Shown here in pieces: positions 1 through 10,108 of a stretch of 64,000 bases of DNA. Positions within the stretch are counted from its first letter, which is position 1. Each line of letters starts with the position of its first letter. Source of the DNA: Petrolisthes cinctipes (Eukaryota > Arthropoda > Malacostraca > Decapoda > Porcellanidae); contig JAWQEG010002437.1 of assembly GCA_033782935.1 (NCBI GenBank), forward strand, positions 79,532 through 143,531, read 5' to 3'. The translations under genes and the position numbers were made by a program. The notes below the pieces were generated by a model, which made no database searches, was not told where the DNA came from, and saw only the letters and a program-made list of their open reading frames with translations.

Positions 1-333
1 TAATTAACATAAACTTTCTTAAACAACAAGTGATGTAAGAATTTAAGTAACTAAACAAAGTAAATAAAGTCATCTATTGCAATCGTTAGTTTTTATACTC
101 ACCATATACTGCCTTCATTTTATCCTTCCTCATTACTCCATTCTCCACTTCCTTAATTAACATAAACTTTCTATAAACAACAAGTGATGTAAGAATTTAA
201 GTAAACAAAGTAAATAAGTCATCTAATTATTACAATAGTTTTTATACTCACCATATACTGCCTTCATTTTATCCTTCCTCATCACTCCATTCTCCACTTC
301 CTTAATTAACATAAACTTTCTATAAATAACAAG
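1..333. repeat. Tandem copies of an exon-end/intron-start unit of about 150 bp
   Basis: Two copies of a unit of about 149 bp lie head to tail; the donor-like dinucleotides sit at 101-102 and 250-251. A third copy, interrupted by a transposon, has its donor at 775-776. Each unit contains, on the - strand, the 3' end of a putative coding exon followed by a GTGAGT donor and the start of an intron. In the two left copies the exon part is preceded by TTAATTAAG rather than by the full exon, so they are partial duplications. Spacing and sequence are read directly; whether the extra copies are ever spliced is unknown. Confidence 0.8.
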
Positions 334-696
334 GGTAAATATTGAATGAATTACCGTTATTGCGTACATTTTTTCTACCTTCATTACCCACTTATTTAGA
401 CCATTCTAAGACTATTTTCTTCTATGGCATTTTCTCCGCAAATGCCCCATTTCCAAGATAGGGCATACGCAAATGGGGCATTTTGAAATTAGTCTGACCT
501 TACCTGACCTGACCTAACCTAACCTAGACCTCATCAGACTACCGGGACCTAACCTGGGCAAACTACCGGAACCTAACCTGGGCAAACTACCGGGAAATAA
601 TCGTGATAAAGTACAATAAATGACTGGGGCAAAATACTGGGACCCAACCGGATCTGGCAACACTGCTGCAAAACGGTAATTCTTTCAATAAATACC
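334..696. mobile_element. MITE, 363 bp, with terminal inverted repeats and an 8-bp target duplication
   Basis: The element begins GGTAAATATTGAATGAATTA and ends with the near-exact inverted complement, TTCTTTCAATAAATACC. Both ends are flanked by ATAACAAG (326-333 and 697-704), a perfect 8-bp target duplication. The uninterrupted target is visible in the neighbouring tandem copies, so the insertion is proven by an empty-site comparison within the window. Internally it carries AACCT-type pentamers and a CTGGCAACACTG motif. An 8-bp duplication fits hAT, P or Merlin transposases, but the family is not determined. No coding capacity is visible. Confidence 0.9.
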
Positions 697-776
697 ATAA
701 CAAGTGATGTAAGAATTTAATTAAGTAAACAAAGTAAATAAAGTAATCTATTGCAATCGTTGGTTTTTATACTCAC

Positions 777-894
777 CATATACTGCCTTCATTTTATCCT
801 TCCTCATTACTCCATTCTCCACTTCCTTGTTTCCTATGTGGATTTTAGCTTGAGGGATGAAGGAGTCGTCGAAAGGAAAAGTTCTCTTGGGCAT
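777..894 (-). CDS. Putative first coding exon of an unknown gene (partial, runs off the left edge)
   Basis: On the - strand an ATG at 894-892 opens 39 codons, beginning MPKRTFPFDDSFIPQAKIHI and ending KMKAVY, plus one base before a consensus GTGAGT donor at 776-771. The encoded segment is basic and hydrophilic, with no signal peptide. I do not recognise the family. Supporting points are an open frame, a good donor, and the TGGCAACACTG-containing upstream block (976-1010) that also precedes the two confirmed genes. Against it are the short length and the lack of a second exon in the window. The 3' third of the exon is present in two further partial copies at about 103-153 and 252-302. It could also be a pseudogene or chance. 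Confidence 0.35.
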
Positions 895-1019
895 TATCAC
901 GTACAAAGTTATAATATTTAAATAAATGCGTTTCTGTTGCTGCTGGTATTTTGTGGGAGAAAGCCCGCCAAGTCCCAGTGTTGCCAGGTCTGCTTGACGA
1001 AATTTCCCCAACTGCAACA

Positions 1020-1330
1020 TTAGAATTTCCTTTTTTACCCCAATTTCAACATTAGAATTTTCCTTTTTACCTTAACTTCAACATCAGAATTTTCCTTTTT
1101 ACATCAACTTCAACATCAGAATTTCCATTTTTACCTCAACTTCAACATCAGAATTTCCTTTTTTACCCCAACTTCAACATCATAATTTCCCTTTTTACCT
1201 CAACTTCAACATCATAATTTCCCTTTTTACCTCAGCTTTAACATCAATTTTTTTACTTCAACTTGAACATCAGAGTTTATCTTTTTACCTCGACTTCAAC
1301 ATCAGAATTTCCCTTTTTACCTCAAATTCC
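1020..1330. repeat. Degenerate tandem repeat, TTTTACCTCAACTTCAACAT type, about 28-bp unit
   Basis: About ten consecutive degenerate units are readable. The same unit recurs in opposite orientation at 4195-4400, so the two arrays form the arms of a large inverted repeat. No coding potential. Confidence 0.8.
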
Positions 1331-1699
1331 CTGTTTACCCTCGAAGATATTCGTATATTTACCATCAATTTAACTTTTTACCTCAGAATATCCCTGTTTA
1401 TTCTTGAAGATAGTCGTACATTTCCCATCTTCTTGGTATTTCGTCTGGTAGAAATTTCCCCATTTACCCTTAAATTAAGCAACCTTTTATAAATTCCCAT
1501 TGGTACCTCTAATTTTCCATATCTAGAGAAAATTCTCCATATTTGGCATCACTGCTTAGATAACCTTGTGTTTACCAAAATCAGGACACGGGTTATTTTA
1601 TTTTGTGACACAATTTCAATATTAAAAAAAAGAATTTTATATATTTACCTACACTTTACCTAGTTTACCAGCATATATCTTCTTCTCCTTCATCTTTCT

Positions 1700-1925
1700 G
1701 CTATTCCTTAATTAAGGGGTCGCCACAGCGGATCACCCGTTTCCACCTTGCTCTGTCTTCTAATAAATCTTTCTCTGTTACCCCTACCACCTGCATATTC
1801 TCCTTCACTGCATCCATAAACCTTCTTTTGGGTCTCTTGATCTCTTCCTCCTTCCTAGAATCCTAGTAGATCCATTTCCAGCATCTTCTTTCCCACATAA
1901 TACTCCCCATCCCTCCTCCGTACCT
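1700..1925 (-). mobile_element. LINE fragment, C-terminal end of a non-LTR retrotransposon ORF2
   Basis: Translated on the - strand, this stretch reads RPKRRFMDAVKENMQVVGVT followed by EKDLLEDRARWKRVIRCGDP. That is the characteristic C-terminal tail of reverse-transcriptase polyproteins of animal non-LTR elements. It is too short to be autonomous and lies inside the composite inverted-repeat region. Assignment to a particular clade is not possible from this piece. Confidence 0.75.
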
Positions 1926-1968
1926 TATAGTATAGTATAGTATCTCACCTCTCTAGCTTTAATGTTGT

Positions 1969-2018
1969 GAGAGAGAGAGAGCTTTATTAATGTAGAGAGA
2001 GAGAGAGAGAGAGAGAGA
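1969..2018. repeat. (GA)n microsatellite, interrupted
   Basis: Two GA runs are separated by a short CTTTATTAATGT spacer. Confidence 0.95.
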
Positions 2019-2209
2019 ATAATGTGTAGTTCTTATTATTAAATAATTTAGATGCGAATGAGTTTGTGAACGTTTGAGGAATGGTAGTGTTATCGTTCAT
2101 CCAGTGTTGCCAATATAGGAAATTTTCTTTAGATATGAAGAATTAGAGATACCAAGAGTAAATGGGAAATTTTTTACCAGACGAAATATCAAGATGGTGT
2201 AGAAGCATT

Positions 2210-2303
2210 GAGGTATAATATAAAGGAGGCGGCATGACGTCACAAAAGTGAAGCCAACTCGTTATTGGTGGACTGTCTCCCCTACCCCCCATTGACTCAA
2301 AAC
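2210..2303. repeat. Left arm of an inverted repeat (partner 4053-4152)
   Basis: GAGGTATAATATAAAGGAGG and CCTACCCCCCATTGACTCAA here correspond, reverse-complemented, to the segment at 4053-4152. The arms differ by substitutions and a short internal replacement, so they are old relative to the intact MITEs nearby. Confidence 0.75.
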
Positions 2304-2376
2304 AAACCTCAGCTGATCACGTCGGACCATCAACTTCACCAAGTACCTGCAACATTCTTTGCCATTTTTTTTAATA

Positions 2377-2529
2377 ATGCCGGTGTGTTCAGCATACGGG
2401 TGTACCCAGAGAGACAGGAGTCTTTCTATTACTTTTCATAGGTATGTTAAGGAAGTCATACAGAAAAATATACGACAGAAATGGACAAATCAACGAAGTG
2501 AAATTCATCACCTGCCTCGCACACCGTGA
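2377..2529 (+). CDS. THAP-type zinc-finger ORF fragment (50 aa)
   Basis: ATG at 2377 opens a 50-codon frame starting MPVCSAYGCTQRDRSLSITF and ending at TGA 2527-2529. The start matches the THAP domain pattern (M-x-x-C-x-A-x-G-C ... I-x-F-H-R), with the first two zinc ligands at C4 and C9 and FHR at residues 20-22. A basic stretch with a conserved-looking KW follows at 34-35. The second ligand pair (C...H) is absent before the stop, so the domain is incomplete. A GTATGT donor-like site occurs directly after CATAG, so the frame could be a first exon. THAP domains occur in P-element transposases and in host genes derived from them; its position inside a repeat element favours a transposon relic. 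Confidence 0.5.
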   Translation: MPVCSAYGCTQRDRSLSITFHRYVKEVIQKNIRQKWTNQRSEIHHLPRTP

Positions 2530-3139
2530 CACCCATGTCCTGTAGAATACACGGTCGACCGTGGTAGAATATTGATACTGCCAGCTGTACACACAAAAAA
2601 TGCAAAGTCAAGGCTATTATAGTGTTGTGATATTAACTGTTAATGAATAACCTCACGTATATATGGCATTGACTGGGTTATAAAAGATAAACTGGCTCCA
2701 TGGGGTGACCTACTTGTGCCCAAGTTAGGGTTGGCCTGTAGGATAACTCGAGTGTTGAGATATTGTATTATGAATGTTTTAGCATATTTCATAATGTTTT
2801 AAAGATATTTAATTTATAATTGTGTTTACTATGTAGACTATTTGGTTCTTGAGAATTTAGGTGTAAGTTATAGTACCGTAGTCTAAGTTAAGCCAATGTG
2901 CCAAAAGAGTTTTTATAATTGTGAAATTACGGCCTGTATGGGACTGATGAGTAAAATTAATGCCTTTGTGTGAATCAGAGTGAACTGGAACTGAGTAAGT
3001 GATGACACACTTTATGCAGTAACATCCAGCCATCGTGGTAAGATTCCTTATGGCTTAGTGGTAAAATGTGTTTGACACAAGACAACACACCTGCCAGAGT
3101 GTGAACTCTATTACATGACAGTTCTATGGGTGTTACACT

Positions 3140-3475
3140 ACACATCTCCACCATAAAATACACATCTTCACTACACATCACATATCTCCAGTACCCTATA
3201 CACATCTTCACTACCCTATACACATCTTCACTACACAATACACATCTCCATTACATTATACACATCATCACAACACACTACACCTTCACTACACTAGACA
3301 CATCATCACAACACACCACACCTTCACTACACTATGTAAATCTTCACTAACCTATACATATCTTCACTACATTATACTCATCTTCACTACACAACACATC
3401 TTCACAGCACACCACACATCTTCACTACACTATACACATCTTCACTTCACTATACACATCTTACTGTATATAATC
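3140..3475. repeat. Tandem repeat, ACACATCTTCACTACACTAT type
   Basis: About 18 degenerate units of roughly 18-20 bp built on CACATCTTCACTACA. ORFs on either strand across it are products of the repeat. Confidence 0.85.
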
Positions 3476-4052
3476 ATATTTATATACTGTACTTAAAGAG
3501 TGACATAAGGCCTTCCAGAGTCTCATACTAGAACTCTTTATATAATTAATTTTATTTGCATTTGTACTGTACAGTTGCCCACACATGAAACAGTTATGGC
3601 TCGACGTTACTTGTGAGGTGGCTACAATGAAAGGAAAGTGCTCACTTTCCTTCCTGTTGTAGGTATCTAGCAGGTAACGAGGCGTACCAGCTTCATGTGT
3701 AGGCAACTGTACTTGTTCGTATTTCTCTGTAACCTTATAATACTGTCTGTGGGTTGGTGTGTAAACATATGTTAAACACTATACTTTTTGCATAAAATAA
3801 AATATTCATTCATTAATTCCTTCATTCTTACATTCTTCACTAACATCGTAACCACACGTTACAAGGTAATGCTCTAGGAAACTGCGGTATTTAACGGGTT
3901 TAAGTACTTTTGATAATACACAGAATTAGATCATTTTATGCAGTTATCATATATATATGTGGAACAAATTCAAGTCTCTTTCTGGCTCTAATTATAGTTA
4001 ATATAAGAAAACAAGAGCATAATTATAATGGGTTTAAAGCGGCCGGGGCAAT

Positions 4053-4152
4053 GTTTTGGGTCAATGGGGGGTAGGGTAATAAGCTCCGCCCCTGGCTTCA
4101 ATTTGGGTGTACAGGACGAGCGGCTCATGCCGCCTCCTCTATATTATACCTC
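4053..4152. repeat. Right arm of an inverted repeat (partner 2210-2303)
   Basis: Reverse complement matches 2210-2303 at GAGGTATAATATA, GGAGGCGGCATGA, TGAAGCCA and CCTACCCCCCATTGAC, with an internal replaced segment between them. Confidence 0.75.
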
Positions 4153-4421
4153 CATGTGTAGAAGTAACCTTATATCTTCTGGAGTAAACAGGGAATTTTT
4201 GAAGTAACAAGGGAAATTCTGGTTATTGGAATTACTGTGCAAAGGGATATTCTGATGTTGAAGTTGAGATGATAAGGGAAATTCTGAAGTTGAAATGATA
4301 AGGGATATTCTGATGTTGAAGTTGAGGCTATAAGGGAAATTCTGATGTTGAAGTTGAGGTACTGATGTTGAAGTTGAGGTAAAAAGGGAAATTATGATAT
4401 TATTGAAGTTGTGGAATTTTC

Positions 4422-4448
4422 GTCAAGCAGACAGACCTGGCAACACTG
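4422..4448 (+). promoter_or_regulatory. Shared upstream block ending TGGCAACACTG, 26 bp before the SMNDC1 ATG
   Basis: The block reads CGTCAAGCAGACAGACC then TGGCAACACTG. The same block occurs upstream of ZMPSTE24 and, on the opposite strand, upstream of the candidate at 894. Its last part resembles the insect core-promoter 'Motif 1' (consensus TGGTCACACT). Because it also forms the end of a repeat element, promoter function is an inference. Confidence 0.45.
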
Positions 4449-4474
4449 ACTTCAGCACACAGTAAACAAACACA

Positions 4475-7400
4475 ATGGCGGAGGATTTAGCACACAGCCT
4501 GAATACTTATAAAATCCAACAGGACCAGGTAGGTAGACGTCTGTGGTATTGTTCTACACTCAGGAGATTCAAGGAAGTCATCGTACCGGTACCACACCAT
4601 CGTATGCACCATTAGCGTTCTTGCATGCCGCCTTAATGAGTGAAATAGTAGTGGTTGTATCGGACGCAAACTCGTGTGGATAATAATGTGGGTCGTATGC
4701 AAGAACTTCTGTGGTGCATACGATGGTGTGGTGCTGGTACGACGGCTCTATTATTTGGTAAAAGTAGAGAAGTGGTTCATTCACTATATTGTATATTTTA
4801 GTATCATTACCCACTATTTTGGACCATTCTAAGACACTTTTTATCTATGGTGTTTCTCGGAGATGACCCGTTTTCGAGAGATGCCCCGTTTTCACCCCCA
4901 ATTCTAATGGTTAATTTGGAAATTAGTCTGAATGGACCTAACCTAACCTAACCTAGACCACAGCAGACTACCGGGACCTAACCTGGGCAAACTACCAGGA
5001 TATAACCGGTGTAACTGTTAAACTATCATGGCAAATATTGAAAGAATTACCGTTATTGCATACGGTTTTTCTGCCTTCAATACCCACTTATTTAAACCAT
5101 TCTAAGACTATTTTTGGTATTATTACTGAATAACTGGGTTTTTGGCTAGGATCGCGCAGTGTTACCACATCCGGCTAGGTCCCAGGAATTAGCCCCAGTC
5201 ACTTTATGATAGTTTACACCGGTTATATCCTGGTAGTTTGCCCAGGTTAGGTCCCGGTAGTCTACTGTGGTCTAGGTTAGGTTAGGTCAGGTGAGGTGAG
5301 GTCAGACTAATTTCCAGATTATGTTTGTAAAACGGGTCATATCTCGAAAACGGGGCATCTCCGAGAGAAACACCATAGATGTAAAGTGTGTTAGAATGGT
5401 CCAATATAGTAGGTAATGATACTAAAATACACAATATAGTGAACCCAGTTCTTCTGTAAATTTACCCTATATTTTTCTATGGCATTTCCTCCGCAAATGC
5501 CCCATTTCTAAGATAGAGCATATTCAAATTGGGCATTTTGAAATTTGCCTGACCTAACCTAACCTAGACCACAGCAGACTACCGGGAACTAACCTGGGCA
5601 AACTACCGGGAAATAACCGTGGTAAAGTACAGGAAATGACCGGGGCAAAATGCTGGGACCAAGCAACACTGCTACAAAACGGTAATTCTTTCAATAAATA
5701 CCAAAGTGACCAGGGCAAATTCCCAGGACCTAGCCGTATGTGGTAACACTGCGCGGCCCTAGCCAATAATTTAAGGAGTAGCCTGTCTCACCACCCGAAA
5801 CCCGCGTAATCCAATGCCTCCTCAAGATTGCATGGGTCTTTAAGAACGTGGATTATCACTATAAGCAATGGAAATAACGATAGGAAGTGTATTATAAAGG
5901 CAGAACCATAGTGAAATGCGTGTTTTCCCCCACCCATAACCCTGCATTCCCACGGGTCCCCCATGTTTGTATTGGGGGTGAAAACGGGGCATCTCCAAGA
6001 GAAACACCATAGATGAAAAGTGTCTTAGAATTGTCCAAAATAGTGGGTAATGATACTAAAAATACAATGTAGTGAACTCAGTACTTCTGTACTAATACCA
6101 ATTATTTTCCTATGGAGCCATCGTGAATGTAAGTACCACACCATGAATGTAAGTTAGTCTTCGAATGGAGTGTCTGACATTTCTGGGTCGCATCTCTTAT
6201 GTGTATCTGATTAGACCCAAAAGCAGAGTTTCCTTGCTTTTGGCATTTAAGAATGGTGGAAAACAAAGGCTCATAAAGAGAGAGTTAAAGTAATGTAAAT
6301 ATAGTCATTACCAGTATTTTTTTTTACTGTTATTACCTTACAAATTTGATAGGAACAGTGAAACGTATAGAAAAGGTTAAAAAAAAATAAGCCTACCAGT
6401 TCATTTATTGAGAACCATCTGCTGGTGGAGTGAGGCATAGAATATCTAACAAACAAGTATCAATAAGTAAGAAATTACTGCACATGCACCAATAAACACA
6501 TGTATGGTTAGTCAAACAGCATATGTAGCAGCTGTGTCTAATGAAGGATAACTGTATCCAAACTAATTTTGGTATTTGCAGGTTGAGGCGGCTCTCACCT
6601 CTGACCCCACCAATGCTGAACTATTGAAGCTGAGGAATGACCTGCAGGAAGTCATCACCTTGACTGATAACCTGATTGAAACACAGGGTGAGATGGCTGC
6701 TTGGATTGGTTTTATTCCCTTTCATATCTGAAAGTTTTCTCTTCAGGGGCAAACAAGGCCAGTATCCAAAAATATCAAATGCTATTACTGGCCCTAAGTC
6801 ACTGCATTAATTTCCAAAGACACACCTGATTTTTTTTGTCATTGGCTTATTCTTCACAGGGCCAGAAGATTGTCAGGTGATGGTTTGGATATCTGAAACT
6901 CTCAGGCAGACTAGTAAACATTGTTCATTTTATAGACATTGTAAGGAAATATGAAGCACCAGCACATTTACTTTAAATCAGCATTTATAGTTGCAACTTT
7001 GTGTAAAGAAATTTATAATTACATTTTAGAATAAGGTATGTATTTCTGGTATTGCAGCCAATGCCAGTGGAGCGAGTGGGAGTGGAGAGGAGGGAGGACG
7101 TGGTGAAACAACAGCAGTGAAATCATGGAAGGTTGGGGACAAATGCTTAGCCCAATGGTCTGATGATTCACAGTGGTAAGTACACTTTAGCTACTTGCCA
7201 GTATCTTACCTAGACTTCTGAAGGTTATTACGAGTTACTCAAAAGTTCAGTAATATTGATATACAGTAAATTAGTTCACTAGAGTTTACTGGCCTGAATC
7301 TTCATTCTAGCTCCCAAATTTCTTGACTCAGGTATGATGCAGTGATTGATGCCATCACAGAGGATGGTCATGTGGCAGTAACATTTGAGGGATATGGTAA

Positions 7401-8893
7401 CTCTGATGTCACCATACTTAGTCAGCTGAAGGAGCGTCTGCCTGGAGAGAAGCGTCCAGGGCCAAACCCCAGTTATGGTGCTGAGGGAGACAAAAACAAG
7501 TGAGTCACAACAGCCTCGGGGATCTTCATTCAGTGTTATGGTTTTTAATTTGTTATGTAACTTTTTATTCATGTTTTAACTAAATTTTTTACAATCAATT
7601 AGTTTTAGCAACATCTGGGGCCCTCTGATATATGAAAGGATAGGAAACTAATGTACAGTATAATGTACTGGTGTATGGGACAGCTCATCCATTTCATAAG
7701 TTACTCAAAACCTTCTTTACTTACTCAGTAAACTATAGCATTCATATGTATATGGATTTATAGATACCAGTAACAGATTTTCTGATATGTGTACTCTGTG
7801 TACCAAAATTAAATTTTGAGCTTGAGCATTTTTTTTCACCCTATGTTGTACCTGTACAGATGCAGGAATGTATTTTTTATTTAATTGCTGTGTAAAAATA
7901 GGCAATAACTAGGTGATATTGAACATTTTGGTGCGGTTAATTGATTCATTGGTTGTGCAAATCTTTGCCTTTCTACTCCCAAACACCAGTTGTTGGTTAT
8001 ATTAATTTCTTTCTGTCTCTTACAATTATTCCTACAACTAGGGTATCAGGCCAGTCCCAGTTATACAACACACATACATTAGAGTTGCAATACTGTATTT
8101 TGCTAAATTGAGTCCTAGACACCTCACAAAGTATTAATTTGTAAAACTTACTTATAATGGAGTAAAATGTATCTGTTTTTGAAGGCAAAACAATACCACT
8201 CATAATACATAAGCATTATACATATCCTGAAGAATATACATAGAGTAGATTACTGTACGGTAGCCCTCAGAGCTTCTGTCCCTTGTATCTACAAGGGTTA
8301 CATGTGAGAAAAAGGCATCAGTCCATAAGACAAGTCATCCTCCCACTTGACTCATTCCCTGTGACTTGTGTAATGTATAGCAAATTGTTGTATGTTTGCA
8401 GGAGGAAGATGGTTGAGGCTCAACGCCAGCAGGCAAAGAAACGGAAACAAAAGAAGCACGACCGTCTGAAACAGATAGAAGAGGCACACGAGGCAGATAA
8501 GGCAAAGTGGCTTGCCTTTTCCACCAAAGTCAGATTTGTGAGTATCAGCAAATACTGAACTGTATTAAAGGAGTTTTTTTGTGAACTGGTGTACTGTACT
8601 GTATTGTAAAATAATTATATAGTTCATGAGTACTGTTTTGTACATGTTTAGTTTACATTTGTAGTACAGTACAGTTTAGTACAGTATTTCCATGTAATGA
8701 AGAAGTAATTTAGTAATGTTATAATGCATTTGTATCTCCATAACAGACCAAGAAACTGAAGGGTGTGACCAAGAAGTCCATCTTTGCCACGCCTGATGCT
8801 GCCAATGGTAGAGTGGGCATTGGCACCTGTGGCATCGGTGGCAAACCCATGACGGAATACACCCATGCTGAAAAGTGGAGGAAAGGCACCTAG
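4475..8893 (+). CDS. Smndc1: SMNDC1 / SPF30, survival motor neuron-related splicing factor 30
   Basis: Coding exons: 4475-4528, 6582-6687, 7058-7175, 7332-7499, 8402-8537, 8747-8893; 729 nt, 242 aa, close to the 238 aa of the human protein. All introns are GT-AG and phases join. The start MAEDLAHSLNTYKIQQDQVE matches the family N-terminus. The Tudor domain (about residues 74-128) begins with WKVGDKCLAQW. The predicted aromatic cage for symmetric dimethyl-arginine is W87, Y94, F111 and Y114, with N116 completing the GYGN motif. A Lys/Glu-rich helical stretch (about 150-195) and the conserved tail SIFATPD...GVGTCGI-like (here VGIGTCGIGGKPMT) follow. By family knowledge the protein is nuclear and recruits the tri-snRNP to the pre-spliceosome. 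A Gly/Ser/Glu-rich linker at residues 54-72 is divergent. Intron 1 is filled with foldback repeats. Confidence 0.96.
4581..4743. mobile_element. Short inverted-repeat element (MITE-like) in SMNDC1 intron 1
   Basis: Ends TCGTACCGGTACCACACCAT and, in inverse orientation, a segment ending GGTGTGGTGCTGGTACGA form terminal inverted repeats of about 45 bp that include CGTATGCACCA. No clear target duplication and no coding capacity. Confidence 0.6.
4763..5458. repeat. Large inverted repeat (arms 4763-5028 and 5207-5458) in SMNDC1 intron 1
   Basis: Both arms contain TTTTAGTATCATTACC, a segment resembling GTGTTTCTCGGAGATG, AACCT pentamers, CAGACTACCGGGACCTAACC and the motif ACCGGTGTAAAC, in opposite orientations. 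The spacer (5029-5206) holds a truncated copy of the 8-bp-target MITE, with its left end near 5031. A third related partial copy lies at about 5955-6095. Confidence 0.75.
5462..5702. mobile_element. Left-truncated copy of the 8-bp-target MITE family
   Basis: It matches the 334-696 element from its internal GGCATTTCCTCCGCAAATGC block to its right terminus TTCTTTCAATAAATACC at 5702. The left terminal repeat is missing, and the left border merges with the foldback repeat. Confidence 0.75.
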
Positions 8894-9842
8894 GCTTACC
8901 TGAGTTAATGTGGGCTCACCTTTGCTCACCTGGGTTCCTTGGGTGATATAACACCACCAGAGACTTAGGTAAGGTACCTAGAAACATTCTTTAAAAAAGT
9001 GTGTGTTTAAAACTGGTAACCAAGACAGTGTTGCAAGGACAACCCTGTGTTTATTATTACCTGACTGAGCACTTTTGGTGGTTTATTTTATTAACATGAG
9101 GAGATGCTTCATTTTTCTCATAGATGATGTAAATTATTAATTAACACTATAGTAATCAGAAGAGGAAAACTACCAGCAAGATACAGATTAGTATAATAGT
9201 AGCTACATTAATTTGTATACATTAAGGGACAATGTTTCACTGTTCTTTTTTCATGCTGACAATACAGCTGAAATATTGAAAGAAGATGCAGTACCTCCTC
9301 TTGTTTTGATATTACCACCTGTAGAGGCCAACAGAACAGTATGGAGGAATATAAAACTTGAAAAATGTGGTAGAGTTTGGGATACTGTGTACTGTATGTT
9401 TTAAGCAGTGTGCTTTGTGTTGTCAGAGGAATTGCAAGACATTCATTCAGCTTTGGGTACAAGATATCTGTTGATGAGTAAGTGTGTGAGAACTGGTAAG
9501 TAAGCAAGAAACCATGGTCATTTAAACAACATTACAAGATGACATTCAGAGTGATGAAGAAAAATCCCTGGCTGAATGCACATGTATCATATTTGCAAAT
9601 ATAATGATAAAGCTTTAAATACATGTGTGCAGAAAAGATAAAAAGTGGATACAGGTAGGACTGGTGGACTGCAATAGAGGATTATGTTTCATGGTACAAA
9701 ACACTGGGTGAAAGAGGAGGCTAGGATGAGAGAAAATTTTCAGGGTAATGTAGTTGATTATCACGATAAAGCAAACTGAATGTACCCGACTTGTGCAAGA
9801 GTAATGTAGTTGATTATCACGATAAAGCAGACTCTGAATCTA
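8894..9842. other. Downstream of SMNDC1: probable 3' UTR and spacer
   Basis: No gene is recognised. I see no convincing AATAAA signal close to the stop. A direct repeat including TAGTTGATTATCACGATAAA occurs twice (about 9748 and 9805), separated by a short linker. The rest is AT-rich single-copy-looking sequence. Confidence 0.5.
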
Positions 9843-10106
9843 AAGTTGGCCACAAGATTCCTTGAACACGTCTAGCGAGATGCGGTAACCATATCGTGTT
9901 TGTTTACTCCTGAGAGTAATAGTATAATTGTTGGTTTTAATATTCTCTGCATGGGGGCTTTTCACCTTGTTTCCAATCGACCAATCAAGGTTCATGATAC
10001 ATTCTGAGCCCTTCATTTTTGAAATTTTACTTCTCTCTGGAGTAAACAAAGTCGATATGGTTGCCACATCTAGCTAGACGTGTTCTGGGAATCTTGTGGC
10101 CAACTG
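9843..10106. mobile_element. Tc1/mariner-type MITE, 264 bp, with long terminal inverted repeats
   Basis: Termini AGTTGGCCACAAGATTCC... and ...GGAATCTTGTGGCCAACT are inverted over about 65 bp and continue through ACACGTCTAGC and ACCATATCG to TTTGTTTACTCC. TA flanks both ends (9841-9842 and 10107-10108), the target site of Tc1/mariner transposases. There is no transposase coding, so it is non-autonomous. Confidence 0.85.
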
Positions 10107-10108
10107 TA

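Larger units (their letters stand above)
976..4448. mobile_element. Composite repeat with inverted ends CAGTGTTGCCA...TGGCAACACTG
   Basis: The left end (976-1010) and right end (4422-4448) are inverted copies of one sequence. Inside them, arrays of a unit of about 28 bp, CCTCAACTTCAACATCAGAA, run at 1020-1330, and the same unit in reverse complement runs at 4195-4400. A further inverted pair lies at 2210-2303 and 4053-4152. A second end-like CAGTGTTGCCA sits at 2102, and a decayed LINE tail and a THAP-like ORF lie inside. No matching target-site duplication is seen around 976/4448, so this may be nested or rearranged elements rather than one transposon. Confidence 0.6.

Noticed and set aside
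748..1020. Full 90-aa - strand ORF taken as one protein
   Set aside because: Its first 40 codons run through the upstream repeat block. The in-frame ATG at 894 and the donor at 776 give a more credible exon.
4930..5000. Interstitial telomere remnant (AACCT repeats)
   Set aside because: The pentamers are an internal part of the MITE family and occur at the same place in each copy.
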